From positions 2,604,001 to 2,668,000 of the forward strand of contig NZ_CP136651.1 in assembly GCF_036784765.1 (NCBI RefSeq): DNA of 64,000 nt, in the 5' to 3' direction. Positions 35,864 through 46,483 of the stretch are shown one piece after another. Source of the stretch: Novosphingobium sp. ZN18A2 (GTDB lineage: Bacteria > Pseudomonadota > Alphaproteobacteria > Sphingomonadales > Sphingomonadaceae). A program made the translations under genes and the position numbers. The notes under the pieces are model-generated. The model was not told the DNA's origin, did no database searches, and was given only the letters and a program-made list of their open reading frames with translations. How positions within the stretch are numbered: the stretch's first letter is position 1; every line of letters starts with the position of its first letter.

Positions 35864-36426
35864 TGAGTGCTAATACAGGATCCATATCCACATTGGATAT
35901 CACTAGATACTTTACGGTCCAATCTGGTATTAACCGAGATGCGACACCTGATGAAGATGTCGCATTACCTGTTGACGAGGGTGGGCCTTACAGCTCCTTC
36001 ATCCAAGCCTACCTACCTACGTTAAATGGCCCTATCGCTTGGCTACCCGCGGTTGAAGCAGCCATTGCAGCATCGGTACCGGAGGAAATGAATCACGATG
36101 AGAACGAGGGACAATGGCTAGACGCAGATTCAGCGCACAACGCCATCTATTTTCTAAAAAATACCGCCGATCTATTTCCCGGATATCCAAGTATATATGG
36201 AACCCCGTTGGGAGATTTTGTGGCAGAATTTGAAAGCGGAGCTGCGACGTTAACAAGCGTAGTAACTCCCGATAAGACATTACTTGTTGGTGTATGCTTG
36301 TCAAATCCGGATGAGCAGGTCCAAAGCATTATCCCGAGGGGATCGAACCGACTTCGCGATGCTGTTCGCGAGTTCACCAAGAAGCTAGCGGAAGTTCATG
36401 GCGAAGCGGTGGGATCCGCAAGGTAA
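35863..36426 (+). CDS. Unknown protein, second gene of the operon
   Basis: A 187-residue protein I do not recognise. The ATG shares a base with the upstream stop (TAATG), so translation is coupled. It is acidic and has no signal peptide or membrane segment. Segments such as WLDADSAHNAIYFLKNTADLFPGYPSIYGTPLGDFVAEF suggest a small alpha/beta domain. The C-terminus RLRDAVREFTKKLAEVHGEAVG is helical. It overlaps the third gene by 29 bp. No function can be given. Confidence 0.65.
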   Translation: MSANTGSISTLDITRYFTVQSGINRDATPDEDVALPVDEGGPYSSFIQAYLPTLNGPIAWLPAVEAAIAASVPEEMNHDENEGQWLDADSAHNAIYFLKNTADLFPGYPSIYGTPLGDFVAEFESGAATLTSVVTPDKTLLVGVCLSNPDEQVQSIIPRGSNRLRDAVREFTKKLAEVHGEAVGSAR

Positions 36427-36976
36427 GCCAGTTGGCCCGCATGAGCGGGTTGGGCGACGCCTGTTCGATCTTCCGGAACTCGTAGGGGCTTCGGAGGCAC
36501 AGTACTATTCACGCGTCAAATTCACGCAATTCTGGGACAAGCAAACTGGCGAGGTTTCCCTAGACCGTCTTGGCCGCGCCAATGTCGAGCCGAAGGTTCG
36601 GACTTACCTATTGCGACGGGCCGAAGCGCAGGGAGGCTCCTTCAGACCGACTAGAACGTTCGAAGGCTGGGCGCACATCAAGGCACAGGACCTAACGAAC
36701 GCCAAATACCCTCCTAGCGTAGTGATCGTCGCCTCCCCCATGCTCAAGGACGAGGGCGCCCCCGAGATAAAAGAAAACATTTACCACGCACACATCCCTC
36801 GACCCGATGACGTCTATCAGCTTGCCCTTCATTTACGTAACCTGTTTGAAGATGCTGGAAGCGTTGAACAGCTGGAGGGGGATGACAACTCCGCTGGCGG
36901 CCCTTGGAACCTCCTTTCCAAGCTAAGGGGTTTATTCGAACGCATGATGAGCGCAATTTCAAGCACGGAGGACTGA
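36398..36976 (+). CDS. Unknown protein, third gene of the operon
   Basis: A 192-residue protein of unknown family, with its ATG at 36398 inside the end of the previous gene after GCGGAAG. The N-terminal half is basic (MAKRWDPQGKPVGPHERVGRRLFDLPELVG, VEPKVRTYLLRRAEAQGG). The middle (PPSVVIVASPMLKDEGAPEIKENIYHAHI) is strand-rich, and a helical acidic tail follows. Conserved-looking YHAHIPRP could be a metal or active-site segment, but that is a guess. Its tight coupling to the two upstream genes suggests one complex or pathway. Confidence 0.65.
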   Translation: MAKRWDPQGKPVGPHERVGRRLFDLPELVGASEAQYYSRVKFTQFWDKQTGEVSLDRLGRANVEPKVRTYLLRRAEAQGGSFRPTRTFEGWAHIKAQDLTNAKYPPSVVIVASPMLKDEGAPEIKENIYHAHIPRPDDVYQLALHLRNLFEDAGSVEQLEGDDNSAGGPWNLLSKLRGLFERMMSAISSTED

Positions 36977-37295
36977 TACCGTCATCCAGGAGGCTAGTTG
37001 CAACTGGTTGCGCGACGCGGCCTCTCGCGCGGTGCACATGAGCCTGGTCAAGCGATGTTCATGCCTTGGCCTGCCGTCCCACCAGCCCCACATAGCTTTC
37101 ATGGCAACGATATGCCGCTCGATCAGATCGAGTTCGTTCGGGTTTGAATGCGCAACCGAAGTGGGCGTCTGCCGGACAGGATCATCCCGAGCCGCGCCTA
37201 AAGGCCTACATCGGTCAAGTTGTAGTCAACTTCGCGCGGGGGGCGACACCGTCGCACCAGAATTTGGAGCAACCCTTTAGCCAGATTTTCCGGCA
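36977..37295. other. Intergenic region, no gene supported
   Basis: About 320 bp. A partial GTTGCAACTGGTTGCG copy occurs at 36998-37013, related to the repeats further right. The short open frames here have no ribosome sites. GTTGTAGTCAAC near 37220 is a short imperfect palindrome. Nothing else is seen. Confidence 0.45.
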
Positions 37296-37327
37296 GCGCA
37301 TCGACTTTAGGTTGCAACGGGTTGCAA
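37296..37327. repeat. GTTGCAAC repeat, copy 2
   Basis: GCGCATCGACTTTAGG followed by GTTGCAACGGGTTGCAA. It differs from copy 1 at only two of 32 positions. Copies 1 and 2 stand about 2.8 kb apart and enclose the three-gene operon. Confidence 0.75.
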
Positions 37328-37365
37328 GATTCAGGGCGTTCCGTGTTACCTAGAAACCTAGTTTG

Positions 37366-37398
37366 GCGCACCAACTTTCGGTTCAATCCCACTGGGTT
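37366..37398. repeat. GTTGCAAC repeat, diverged copy 3
   Basis: Shares GCGCACCAACTTTCGGTT with copy 1 but the palindromic half has decayed. It lies 70 bp right of copy 2 and just upstream of the next gene, so it may be part of that gene's promoter. Confidence 0.5.
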
Positions 37399-37424
37399 AC
37401 GGGCTAATCGCGACGCTCTCAACC

Positions 37425-38140
37425 ATGAAGCCTGCGGGGATCAATACGAAACATATGACCTTGATAGTTAGCTACGGCGGAAGACATGACGGGAGCCTTC
37501 GTGTTGGTGCGCTTTTCAAAGTGCTGGGCGATTTCGGCGACTTTCATGAAGTTGAACTAGTAGCGGTCCATCCGGCGCACCCACGTGCTGGGGAACCCGT
37601 CCTTTCATGGGTCGTCGGTCTTAGTCAGGTGGGCGGTAGGCTTCTGCTCAAGCGCAGTATGGTGCAAGATCGAATTTCGTCGCGATCGGACTACGATGAT
37701 CTTTTTACCGCGGCCAGTGAGCGCCAGCGAAATCGTACTCGGCTTGAAAGGCTCGATCGCTCCGCTAGGGCGCGTTTTGCACGTCGTCTAAAAGACATTA
37801 ATCAGAGACTCGATAGGACCGTGAAGCCGCTCTCCTCGGTGCTTTGCGCTACTGGCCAAGACACACTTCGGATCGGCCACGTTTATCGCTTGCTCGTTCC
37901 CGTTAACAACTATCACCCTTATCGATTCATTCTCTCGGAGAACCGATATGCGCTTCCTCACCGATCGAACATACGAGACCTCGCTGGGCGACTTCACGAG
38001 GTTCAACACGGCCTAGACGCAGAATTGCTGGACCAAGAAACTCTGGAGTTTCGCCCCTCAAGGGCACCCACTGCATTACAAATAAATCGATTATTCCACA
38101 TTAAAGAAGCGAAATATGGCAAGTTCTATCTTAAAAGGTC
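37425..38140 (+). pseudogene. Unknown gene, 5' part, split by IS3-family element
   Basis: The first 716 bp of a gene of 305 codons if the IS element and one GTC duplication are removed. The start may be the ATG at 37425 or the one at 37455 (MTLIVSYGGRHDGSLRVGAL). The product is soluble, with a charged middle region (RQRNRTRLERLDRSARARFARRL) and a segment RIGHVYRLLVPVNNYHPYRFIL. I do not recognise the family. The frame runs into the IS and ends within it, so the protein is truncated and altered. Confidence 0.65.
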
Positions 38141-38179
38141 TGAAGCGTCCCGGGTTTTCCGGAGGCGGTTTCATTTGAG

Positions 38180-39100
<921 letters not shown>

Positions 39101-39107
<7 letters not shown>

Positions 39108-39427
39108 TTGCCGTGGCGGTCGAGCTCCGCCTGAGCAAAATATGCCGAGGCCTTACGCAAGATCTCGTTGGCCCGGCGAAGCTCCTTCACCTCGCGCTCC
39201 AGCGCCTTGACCCGATCCCGGTCACTGGCGGCCTGCGCCGCTGGTCCCGCTCGTCGGCTCGCCTCCTCGCGGCACCAGCGGCGCAGCGTCTCGGTCGTGC
39301 AGCCGACCTTTCCGGCAATCGAGGTCATTGCCGCCCACTCTGACGGATAATCTCCCCGATGCTCCTCCACCATCCGTACCGCACGGTCGCGAAACTCAGG
39401 CGAAAACTTGTTCCTTGTAGCGCTCAT
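39101..39427 (-). CDS. IS3-family OrfA (helix-turn-helix)
   Basis: A 108-residue DNA-binding protein. It starts after an AGGAGCC site and has the helix-turn-helix [20 protein letters not shown], then a leucine-zipper-like helix [32 protein letters not shown]. It overlaps orfB by a few bases, where a programmed slip normally fuses the two. Intact. Confidence 0.92.
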
Positions 39428-39480
39428 TGTGGCTCCTTCTCACAAATAGGAGCCTCCGGAAAACCCGGGACGCTTCAGTC

Positions 39481-39682
39481 AAGTGATTGCGCCGTTTCTT
39501 TTATGGACCGCTATACGGCGTTAGGGCTACCCGAGGAACCGACAGCGCTCATCGATTGCAGCGGAGATCATTTTATATTCCTCGCTGCCTTGAAGCAACT
39601 GATAAGAGAAATCGAAGAATCTCCGCGTCAGTTGGCGAACTTCCGCACTCTGGTCCAAGGGATCCGAGTTGCGGAAAAATGA
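39481..39682 (+). pseudogene. Unknown gene, 3' part, split by IS3-family element
   Basis: The last 202 bp of the gene that begins at 37425. After joining at the GTC duplication, the frame continues YLKRS-SDCAVSFMDRYTALG and ends IRVAEK at 39682. The C-terminal part is helical and contains LIDCSGDHFIFLAALKQLIREIEES. No family recognised. Confidence 0.65.
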
Positions 39683-39720
39683 TGGTTTCAGTTGGAAGCT
39701 ATGCTGGTGGATGGGCTTGT

Positions 39721-39742
39721 CTGTGACACCGTGGTGTGACAC
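39721..39742 (+). promoter_or_regulatory. Right arm-type repeat CTGTGACAC-N3-GGTGTGACA
   Basis: Second copy of the motif at 28654-28675, in the same orientation, 62 bases inside the right attachment repeat. Differs only in the three spacer bases and the last base. Confidence 0.5.
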
Positions 39743-39804
39743 TGTGGCCAAGTTACAGGACTGAAACTCAGCAGAAACGCGTGGTTGTGGTGAAAGCGGG
39801 AAGA

Positions 39805-39823
39805 AATCCTGCCGGGCCCACCA
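39805..39823 (+). repeat. Attachment site attR
   Basis: Exact 19-bp copy of the tRNA-Ile 3' end (AATCCTGCCGGGCCCACCA), not part of a complete tRNA here. It defines the right end of the island. Confidence 0.92.
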
Positions 39824-39892
39824 GGCGGAAAGTCCCATCGCCGCATTTGCGCTTGCGCGAAAGCTTCGGCGAACCTAATGGCCGGCCCGGTT

Positions 39893-39972
<80 letters not shown>

Positions 39973-40018
39973 TCCTTTTACCCACTTTCCCTGTGACGAC
40001 GGGTCAGCAGGCCCCGCG

Positions 40019-41320
40019 TCAGTTGCGCTGGACAAGTTCCTTGTTCACCGCAAGCGCGACCAGTGTCAGGACAGCGCCCGACAGCAGATAGCCGCCTGCC
40101 GCGATCAGGCCGAAGTTGCTTGCCAGCAGAAGGGCTGCAAGCGGCGCGAAACCGGCGCCGAACAGCCAGGCAAGGTCAGATGTCAGGGCAGACGCGGTAT
40201 AACGTGCATCGCCCGAGAAGTTCGCCGCGACCGCGCCCGAGCTTTGCCCGAAGGCAAGGCCCAGCAACACGAAGCCGATCACCATGAACACGATCTCGCC
40301 CACCATCCCGGCATCGAGCAACTGCGGCGCGAAACCGCTGAACACCGCGATCACCGCCGCCGAAACGCCGAGCAGCGTTCGCCGGCCATAGCGGTCGGCC
40401 AGTGTCCCCGATGCGATGATCGCAAGAATGCCGACAAAACCGGCGAACATTTCGATCAGCAGGAAGGTCGACGGCACTTCGCGCGTGAACAGGAAAATCC
40501 ACGAAAGCGGAAACACCGTAACCATGTGGAACAGCGCGAAACTTGCCAGCGGAGCGAAGGCGCCGATCACGATGCTGCGGCCTTCGGCGCGAATCGTCTG
40601 CAGCACCGGCGCGGGCTGGAGATCCTTACGTTCGAACAGCCGCTTGTAATCGTCCGTCGTCACGATGCGCAGCCGGGCGAACAGCGCAACGACGTTGATC
40701 GCGAAGGCGACGAAGAACGGATAACGCCAGCCCCAGTCAAGGAAATCGGCGGCAGACAGCGTTGCGGTAAAATAGGCGAAAAGCCCGCTGGCCACCACCA
40801 GCCCGATCGGCGCGCCAAGCTGCGGGATCATCGCATACCAGCCGCGCTTGTCCTCCGGCGCGTTGAGCGCAAGCAGCGAGGCGAGCCCGTCCCATGCACC
40901 GCCCAGCGCGAAGCCCTGCCCAAGGCGCAGGATCGCCAGCAAGATCGCAGCACTGATGCCCAGCGTCTCGTAACCCGGCAGAAACGCCATCGCCGCGGTC
41001 GACCCGCCCAGCAGGAACAATGCGACCGTCAGCTTGGCGGCGCGGCCCTGGTGCCTGTCTATCGCCATGAACACAAGGCTGCCCACCGGACGCGCGATGA
41101 AGGCCAGCGCGAAGATGCCGAACGACCAGATCGTGCCGGTCAGCCGGTCGACGAAAGGAAACACAAGTTGCGGAAACACCAGCACAGACGCGATGGCGAA
41201 TACGAAGAAATCGAAGAATTCCGACGTGCGGCCGATGATCACGCCAATAGCAATCTCGCCCGGGCCGACCGCGGGATGCCCGCCGGCGCGCGTGTTCCGA
41301 CCGACCAAATCGGTGTCCAT
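40019..41320 (-). CDS. MFS transporter (metabolite:H+ symporter type)
   Basis: A 433-residue inner-membrane transporter from the ATG at 41320, preceded by AGGAAA; an ATG at 41338 would add six residues. About twelve hydrophobic segments. The start IIGRTSEFFDFFVFAIASVLVFPQLVFPF and the loop ARPVGSLVFMAIDRHQGR resemble the ShiA/ProP-like metabolite:proton symporters, although the usual DxxGR-K motif reads IDRHQGR. GQGFALGGAWDGLASLL is the expected middle motif. The substrate, probably an organic acid or osmolyte, is not clear. Confidence 0.88.
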   Translation of the reverse strand: MDTDLVGRNTRAGGHPAVGPGEIAIGVIIGRTSEFFDFFVFAIASVLVFPQLVFPFVDRLTGTIWSFGIFALAFIARPVGSLVFMAIDRHQGRAAKLTVALFLLGGSTAAMAFLPGYETLGISAAILLAILRLGQGFALGGAWDGLASLLALNAPEDKRGWYAMIPQLGAPIGLVVASGLFAYFTATLSAADFLDWGWRYPFFVAFAINVVALFARLRIVTTDDYKRLFERKDLQPAPVLQTIRAEGRSIVIGAFAPLASFALFHMVTVFPLSWIFLFTREVPSTFLLIEMFAGFVGILAIIASGTLADRYGRRTLLGVSAAVIAVFSGFAPQLLDAGMVGEIVFMVIGFVLLGLAFGQSSGAVAANFSGDARYTASALTSDLAWLFGAGFAPLAALLLASNFGLIAAGGYLLSGAVLTLVALAVNKELVQRN

Positions 41321-41504
41321 CGCGTTTCCTGCACTCATTCGATCAAGTCTCCAGCAAATCCGGCACGCGCGAAAGGGATGGTCCGCGCCTTTGCGGCAGG
41401 TCCACGGCCTGCATTGTTGCGGCCGTTAAGACCGTGCCGCACATTTTGACATAGGACAAAATGTCCAATGTTGCATCGCAACAACCGAAGCTAGGCGGCG
41501 GGCC

Positions 41505-42653
41505 ATGAAGATCCCACCGTTCAAAGGAACGTGGTCCCGCATGCGTGCGGGTGCCGCGTTGGCCGGCCTTTTCCCGCTGCTTGGCGGATGCAGCGCCGTG
41601 GTGCTCAACCCGTCGGGCGACGTCGCTTCGCAACAGGCCGACCTGGTGATCATCGCCACGGTCCTGATGTTGCTGATCATCGTGCCGGTCATGACGCTGA
41701 CCGTGCTGTTCGCACGGAAGTATCGCGCATCGAACACAGAGGCCGAGTACGAGCCCGATTGGGAGCATTCCACCCAGCTGGAACTGGTGATCTGGTCGGC
41801 CCCGCTGCTGATCATCATCGCGCTGGGCGCGGTGACGTGGACCGGCACGCACAAGCTCGATCCGTATCATCCGATCGACCGCCTAAGCGCCGGCAAACCC
41901 GTTCCCGCGGGCGTTACCCCGCTTGAGGTCGACGTGGTGGCGATGGACTGGAAGTGGCTGTTTATCTACCCGCAATACGGCGTCGCGACGGTCAACGACC
42001 TGGCGGCTCCGGTGGACCGGCCGATCCGCTTCCGCCTGACCGCCTCCACGGTGATGACGGACTTCTATATCCCCGCGCTGGCCGGCCAGATCTATGCGAT
42101 GCCCAGCATGGAGACGCAGCTCAACGCCGTGATCAACAAGCCCGGCGTCTATGACGGGTTCAACGCCAACTATTCGGGCGATGGCTTCAACTGGATGAAG
42201 TTCAAGTTCCACGGTCTTTCGGACGCGGGCTTCGATCAGTGGATCGGCCAGGCCAGGGATTCGGGCAAGACGCTTGACCGGATGGGCTATCTGCAACTCG
42301 ACAAGCCGAGCAAGGCAGTGCCGATCATGCGCTTCGGCAATGTTGCGCCCAACCTTTACCAGCTGGCGCTCAACAACTGCATGAAGCCGGGAACGCCCTG
42401 TGTCGCCAACCAGATGCTGAAGAACAAGGCGACGGCTGCGGGCGTAAATCCCGAGTCCGCGGCAAATGCAACGGATTCGGCAATGAGCGCGAAGATGGCA
42501 GGCCACGGTGCAGGCGCGATGGCCGATTCGCGCTCCGATGCGCATACGCCCGGCCCGTTGCGCGGCGCGGGCCTGACCCCACCGAACGCACGCCCCGATC
42601 GCGACGTGATGGCCGAAGCGGCGCCCGAACCGCACGCACCGTCCAGCCTCTGA
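41505..42653 (+). CDS. cyoA: Cytochrome o ubiquinol oxidase subunit II
   Basis: Subunit II of a bo3-type quinol oxidase, 382 residues. It begins with a lipoprotein-type signal ending LLGGCS, followed by two membrane helices (LVIIATVLMLLIIVPVMTLTVLFARKY and LELVIWSAPLLIIIALGAVTW) and a periplasmic cupredoxin domain (VAMDWKWLFIYPQYGVA). The copper A ligands of cytochrome c oxidases are absent, as expected for a quinol oxidase. The C-terminal 80 residues are a low-complexity Ala/Pro/Met extension. First gene of cyoABCD; 27 bp separates it from cyoB. Confidence 0.95.
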   Translation: MKIPPFKGTWSRMRAGAALAGLFPLLGGCSAVVLNPSGDVASQQADLVIIATVLMLLIIVPVMTLTVLFARKYRASNTEAEYEPDWEHSTQLELVIWSAPLLIIIALGAVTWTGTHKLDPYHPIDRLSAGKPVPAGVTPLEVDVVAMDWKWLFIYPQYGVATVNDLAAPVDRPIRFRLTASTVMTDFYIPALAGQIYAMPSMETQLNAVINKPGVYDGFNANYSGDGFNWMKFKFHGLSDAGFDQWIGQARDSGKTLDRMGYLQLDKPSKAVPIMRFGNVAPNLYQLALNNCMKPGTPCVANQMLKNKATAAGVNPESAANATDSAMSAKMAGHGAGAMADSRSDAHTPGPLRGAGLTPPNARPDRDVMAEAAPEPHAPSSL

Positions 42654-42680
42654 CGCCCAGTTCCAACGGAAGATCCCGCA

Positions 42681-44690
42681 ATGCCCGACACTCCCCTTCC
42701 CTATACCGGCTGGCTTTTCGGCCGCCTGTCACTCGCGGCGCTGCCGCTAAACGTGCCAATCGTCATGGGCACGTTCGTGGTCGTCGCGCTGGGCGCGATC
42801 GCGGTGCTTGGCGCACTCACGTATTTCCGCCTTTGGGGAATGCTGTGGCGCGACTGGTTCACGTCCGTCGACCACAAGAAGATCGGCGTGATGTACATCG
42901 TGCTGTCGTTGATCATGCTGCTGCGCGGCTTTGCCGACGCGCTGATGATGCGCGCCCAGCAGGCGATCTCGTTCGGTTCGAACAACGGCTATCTGCCGCC
43001 AGAACACTATGACCAGATCTTCACCGCGCACGGCGTGATCATGATCTTTTTCGTCGCCATGCCGATGGTGGTGGGGCTGATGAACCTGGTCGTGCCGTTG
43101 CAGATCGGCGCGCGCGACGTTTCATTCCCGTGGCTCAACAACTTTTCGTTCTGGATGACCGTTTCGGGCGCGGTGCTGACGATGATATCCCTGTTCATCG
43201 GCAGCTATTCCACCGCCGGATGGCTGGCGATGGCACCATTTTCCGGCCTTCAGGCAAGCCCGGGTGTTGGTGTCGACTACTATGTCTGGGGCTTGCAGAT
43301 CGCGGGCCTTGGCACCCTGCTTTCAGGCGTGAACTTCGTCGCCACGATCCTGCGGATGCGGGCACCGGGGATGACGATGATGAAGATGCCGGTCTTTACC
43401 TGGACCGCGCTGTGCACCAACGTCCTGATCGTTGCGATCTTCCCGATCCTGACGGTGACGCTGGCGCTGTTGGGGCTCGATCGCACGCTGGGCACGCAAT
43501 TCTTCACCAACGTGAAGGGCGGCAACCCGATGATGTATGTCAACCTCATCTGGATCTGGGGCCACCCGGAGGTTTACGTCCTGATCCTGCCGATCTTCGG
43601 CGTCTATTCCGAAGTGACGGCCACGTTCTGCCGCAAGCCGCTGTTTGGCTATACCTCGATGGTTTACGCCACCATCGTCATCACGATCCTGTCCTATGTC
43701 GTGTGGCTGCACCACTTCTTCACGATGGGGTCGGGCGCCAGCGTCAATTCGTTCTTCGGCATCACCACGATGATCATCTCGATCCCGACGGGCGCGAAGA
43801 TGTTCAACTGGCTGTTCACGATCTATCGCGGCCGGGTCCGCTATGAACTGCCGATGATGTGGACGCTGGCGTTCATGCTGACATTCGTGATCGGCGGGAT
43901 GACGGGCGTGCTGCTGGCGGTTCCGCCGGCCGACTTTGTGCTCCACAATTCGCTGTTCCTGATCGCGCACTTCCATAACGTGATTATCGGCGGCGTGTTG
44001 TTCGGGGCGTTCGCGGCCATCAATTACTGGTTTCCCAAGGCGTTCGGTTTCAGGCTCGACAGCAAGTGGGGCAAGCGGTCGTTCTGGCTGTGGGTTTCGG
44101 GCTTCTATTTCGCCTTCATGCCACTTTACGTGCTGGGCCTGATGGGGGTCACGCGCCGCCTGTCGCATTTCGACAATCCGGCCTATCAGATCTGGTTCGA
44201 GATTGCTGCCTTCGGCGCGCTGCTGATCGCCGGCGGAATTGCCTGCATGGTCATCCAGATCCTGGTGTCGATCCGCAATCGCAAGGAACTGGCCGATACC
44301 ACCGGCGATCCGTGGGACGGCCGCACGCTGGAATGGGCCACATCCTCTCCGCCGCCGGCCTATAACTTTGCCTTCACGCCGGTGGTCCACAGCCGCGACG
44401 CATGGTGGGACATGAAGCGCAACGGCTATGTCCGGCCCACCAGCGGTTTCGAGCCGATCCACATGCCGAAGAATTCGGCCACCGGCATGATCATCGCCGG
44501 GCTTGGCCTGGCCTTCGGCTTCGGCATGGTGTGGCACATCTGGTGGATGGCGGCGGGCGGCCTGTTCGCGATGGCGGCAACCGGCATCGGCCACACCTTC
44601 AACTATGCGCGCGACTTCTACATCCCGGCCAAACAGGTCAGCGACGTTGAAGGCGAACGCACCCGCAAACTCTCGGCCCAAGCGGCCTGA
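42681..44690 (+). CDS. cyoB: Cytochrome o ubiquinol oxidase subunit I
   Basis: The catalytic haem-copper subunit, 669 residues with about fifteen membrane helices. Ligand segments are visible: an [11 protein letters not shown] low-spin haem His, [17 protein letters not shown] with the cross-linked His-Tyr, [10 protein letters not shown] with two copper ligands, and HFHNVIIGG near the haems. It couples quinol oxidation to proton pumping. A GGAAG ribosome site precedes the ATG. Length is close to that of E. coli CyoB. Confidence 0.97.
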   Translation: MPDTPLPYTGWLFGRLSLAALPLNVPIVMGTFVVVALGAIAVLGALTYFRLWGMLWRDWFTSVDHKKIGVMYIVLSLIMLLRGFADALMMRAQQAISFGSNNGYLPPEHYDQIFTAHGVIMIFFVAMPMVVGLMNLVVPLQIGARDVSFPWLNNFSFWMTVSGAVLTMISLFIGSYSTAGWLAMAPFSGLQASPGVGVDYYVWGLQIAGLGTLLSGVNFVATILRMRAPGMTMMKMPVFTWTALCTNVLIVAIFPILTVTLALLGLDRTLGTQFFTNVKGGNPMMYVNLIWIWGHPEVYVLILPIFGVYSEVTATFCRKPLFGYTSMVYATIVITILSYVVWLHHFFTMGSGASVNSFFGITTMIISIPTGAKMFNWLFTIYRGRVRYELPMMWTLAFMLTFVIGGMTGVLLAVPPADFVLHNSLFLIAHFHNVIIGGVLFGAFAAINYWFPKAFGFRLDSKWGKRSFWLWVSGFYFAFMPLYVLGLMGVTRRLSHFDNPAYQIWFEIAAFGALLIAGGIACMVIQILVSIRNRKELADTTGDPWDGRTLEWATSSPPPAYNFAFTPVVHSRDAWWDMKRNGYVRPTSGFEPIHMPKNSATGMIIAGLGLAFGFGMVWHIWWMAAGGLFAMAATGIGHTFNYARDFYIPAKQVSDVEGERTRKLSAQAA

Positions 44691-44716
44691 CCCGCATGAG
44701 GACCGGATCGGAAACG

Positions 44717-45343
44717 ATGGACGCACAAAGCTATTTCGACGGCGACCGGCCGCTTTACCACCTGCCGGAAGAGCCGCACCACGCGGAAGGCCACAGCACA
44801 ATGCTGGGCTTCTGGATCTACCTGATGAGCGACTGCCTGCTGTTCGCGGGGCTGTTCGCCACATATGCGGTTCTGGACCACTCGTTCGCCGGCGGACCGG
44901 GTCCGAAGCAGTTGTTCGAACTGCCGCTGGTGGCGCTCAACACGGCGATGCTGCTGTTCTCTTCGATCACCTATGGCTTCGCGATGCTGGTGATGGAGCA
45001 GAACAAGAAAGGCGCGACGCTGGCCTGGCTGGCCATAACCGGCCTGTTCGGGCTCGCCTTCCTTTCGATCGAGATGCACGAATTCGCCGGAATGATTGCC
45101 GAAGGGGCCACCCCGCAATCGAGCGCGTTCCTTTCCGCGTTCTTCACGCTTGTCGGCACGCACGGGTTGCACGTTACCGTCGGCTCGATCTGGCTGGTCA
45201 CGCTGATGTCGCAGGTCGCGCGCTTCGGGCTTACGTCCGCGAACAAGCGACGTCTGATGTGCCTTTCGCTGTTCTGGCACTTCCTCGACATCGTCTGGAT
45301 CGGCGTTTTCACCTTCGTTTACCTGATGGGAGTCCTCGGATGA
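44717..45343 (+). CDS. cyoC: Cytochrome o ubiquinol oxidase subunit III
   Basis: Subunit III, 208 residues from the ATG at 44717 ([12 protein letters not shown]). An upstream ATG at 44696 gives 215 residues but has no ribosome site. Five membrane helices, with typical segments [39 protein letters not shown] and [18 protein letters not shown]. The stop overlaps the cyoD start. Confidence 0.93.
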   Translation: MDAQSYFDGDRPLYHLPEEPHHAEGHSTMLGFWIYLMSDCLLFAGLFATYAVLDHSFAGGPGPKQLFELPLVALNTAMLLFSSITYGFAMLVMEQNKKGATLAWLAITGLFGLAFLSIEMHEFAGMIAEGATPQSSAFLSAFFTLVGTHGLHVTVGSIWLVTLMSQVARFGLTSANKRRLMCLSLFWHFLDIVWIGVFTFVYLMGVLG

Positions 45344-45738
45344 GCACCGCCCCCGCACCGCACGATCATTCCAACGGACACGGTGATCACCTCGATAACG
45401 CGCCCCACGGTTCGTTCGGCGGCTACATGACCGGTTTCCTCCTGTCGGTGATCCTTACCGCGATCCCGTTTGCGCTGGTGATGACGGGCACGCTGGACAA
45501 GAACGTCACGCTGATCCTGATCCTTGCCATGGCGATTGTGCAGATCTTCGTCCACATGGTCTATTTCCTGCACATGAACATGAAGGTGGAGGACGGCTGG
45601 TCCATGCTCGCGCTGATCTTCACGGTGGTATTCGTCGTGATCACCCTCGCCGGGTCGATGTGGGTTCTTTACCACATGAACGATAACATGATGCCGATGA
45701 CCCCGGTGGCCTCTTCTTCCGCCGGGATGACCGGCTGA
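45340..45738 (+). CDS. cyoD: Cytochrome o ubiquinol oxidase subunit IV
   Basis: Subunit IV, 132 residues. The ATG at 45340 overlaps the cyoC stop. After a His-rich N-terminus come three membrane helices ([66 protein letters not shown]). The HMVYFLHMN motif is typical. No cyoE haem O synthase follows in this window. Confidence 0.93.
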   Translation: MSTAPAPHDHSNGHGDHLDNAPHGSFGGYMTGFLLSVILTAIPFALVMTGTLDKNVTLILILAMAIVQIFVHMVYFLHMNMKVEDGWSMLALIFTVVFVVITLAGSMWVLYHMNDNMMPMTPVASSSAGMTG

Positions 45739-45742
45739 CGCG

Positions 45743-46483
45743 GTGCCGACAACGGCGGACACCGGGCACAGGAAGGGAATCGTCCTCCCCCTGGCGTTTG
45801 CGCTGGTGCTGTTCGCGGGGTTCATGACGCTGGGCGTATGGCAGGTCCATCGCCTCGCGTGGAAAGAGGCGCTGATCGCGCGCGTGGATGCGCGCCTTGC
45901 TGCGTCCCCCGTGCCCGCGCCCGGGCCGGACGAATGGGCGGCGGTCAACCGGACCCGCAGCGAATACCGCCGCGTCAGCGTGACCGGGCACTTCGCGACG
46001 GTCCGCCCGGCGCTGGTCCAGGCCGCAACGCGGCTGGGCGGCGGATTCTGGGTGATGGCGCCGTTCGACGATGACCGCGGCTTTACCGTCCTTGTGAACC
46101 GCGGCTTCGTGCCGGACCGCAAGACGGGCGCCGCGCCCCCTCCATCCGGCAAGCGCACGATAACCGGGCTGTTGCGCATTACCGAACCCGACGGCGGCTT
46201 CCTGCAATCGAACCAGCCAGCGGCCGACCGCTGGTTCTCACGCGATATCGCGGCAATCGCCAGGACGCGCGGCCTTGGCAGGACCGCGCCCTATTTCATC
46301 GATGCAGACGCGGCGGGAATCGATAACGGAAAAGTGGCCGGGCAGCCCGTGGGCGGACTGACCGTTACCCGGTTTCCCAACAGTCATCTTTCCTATGCGA
46401 TAACGTGGTTCGTGCTGGCGGCGATGAGCCTTGCCGGCGCGGCATGGTTGATCCGCGAGCGGGTTCGTCCAACAAGGGGGTGA
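45743..46483 (+). CDS. SURF1-family oxidase assembly protein
   Basis: A 246-residue membrane protein starting with GTG at 45743. An N-terminal helix (IVLPLAFALVLFAGFMTLGVWQVHRLAWK) carries the family's GxWQxxR-like pattern. A periplasmic domain follows with FWVMAPFDDDRGFTVLVNRGFVP, and a C-terminal helix (NSHLSYAITWFVLAAMSLAGAAWLI) has the HLSYAITW signature. SURF1 proteins help insert haem into haem-copper oxidases. Four bases after cyoD, so in the same operon. Confidence 0.93.
   Translation: MPTTADTGHRKGIVLPLAFALVLFAGFMTLGVWQVHRLAWKEALIARVDARLAASPVPAPGPDEWAAVNRTRSEYRRVSVTGHFATVRPALVQAATRLGGGFWVMAPFDDDRGFTVLVNRGFVPDRKTGAAPPPSGKRTITGLLRITEPDGGFLQSNQPAADRWFSRDIAAIARTRGLGRTAPYFIDADAAGIDNGKVAGQPVGGLTVTRFPNSHLSYAITWFVLAAMSLAGAAWLIRERVRPTRG

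Noticed and set aside
34467..37398. CRISPR-like array
   Set aside because: The repeats are few, widely and unevenly spaced, and no cas genes are present.
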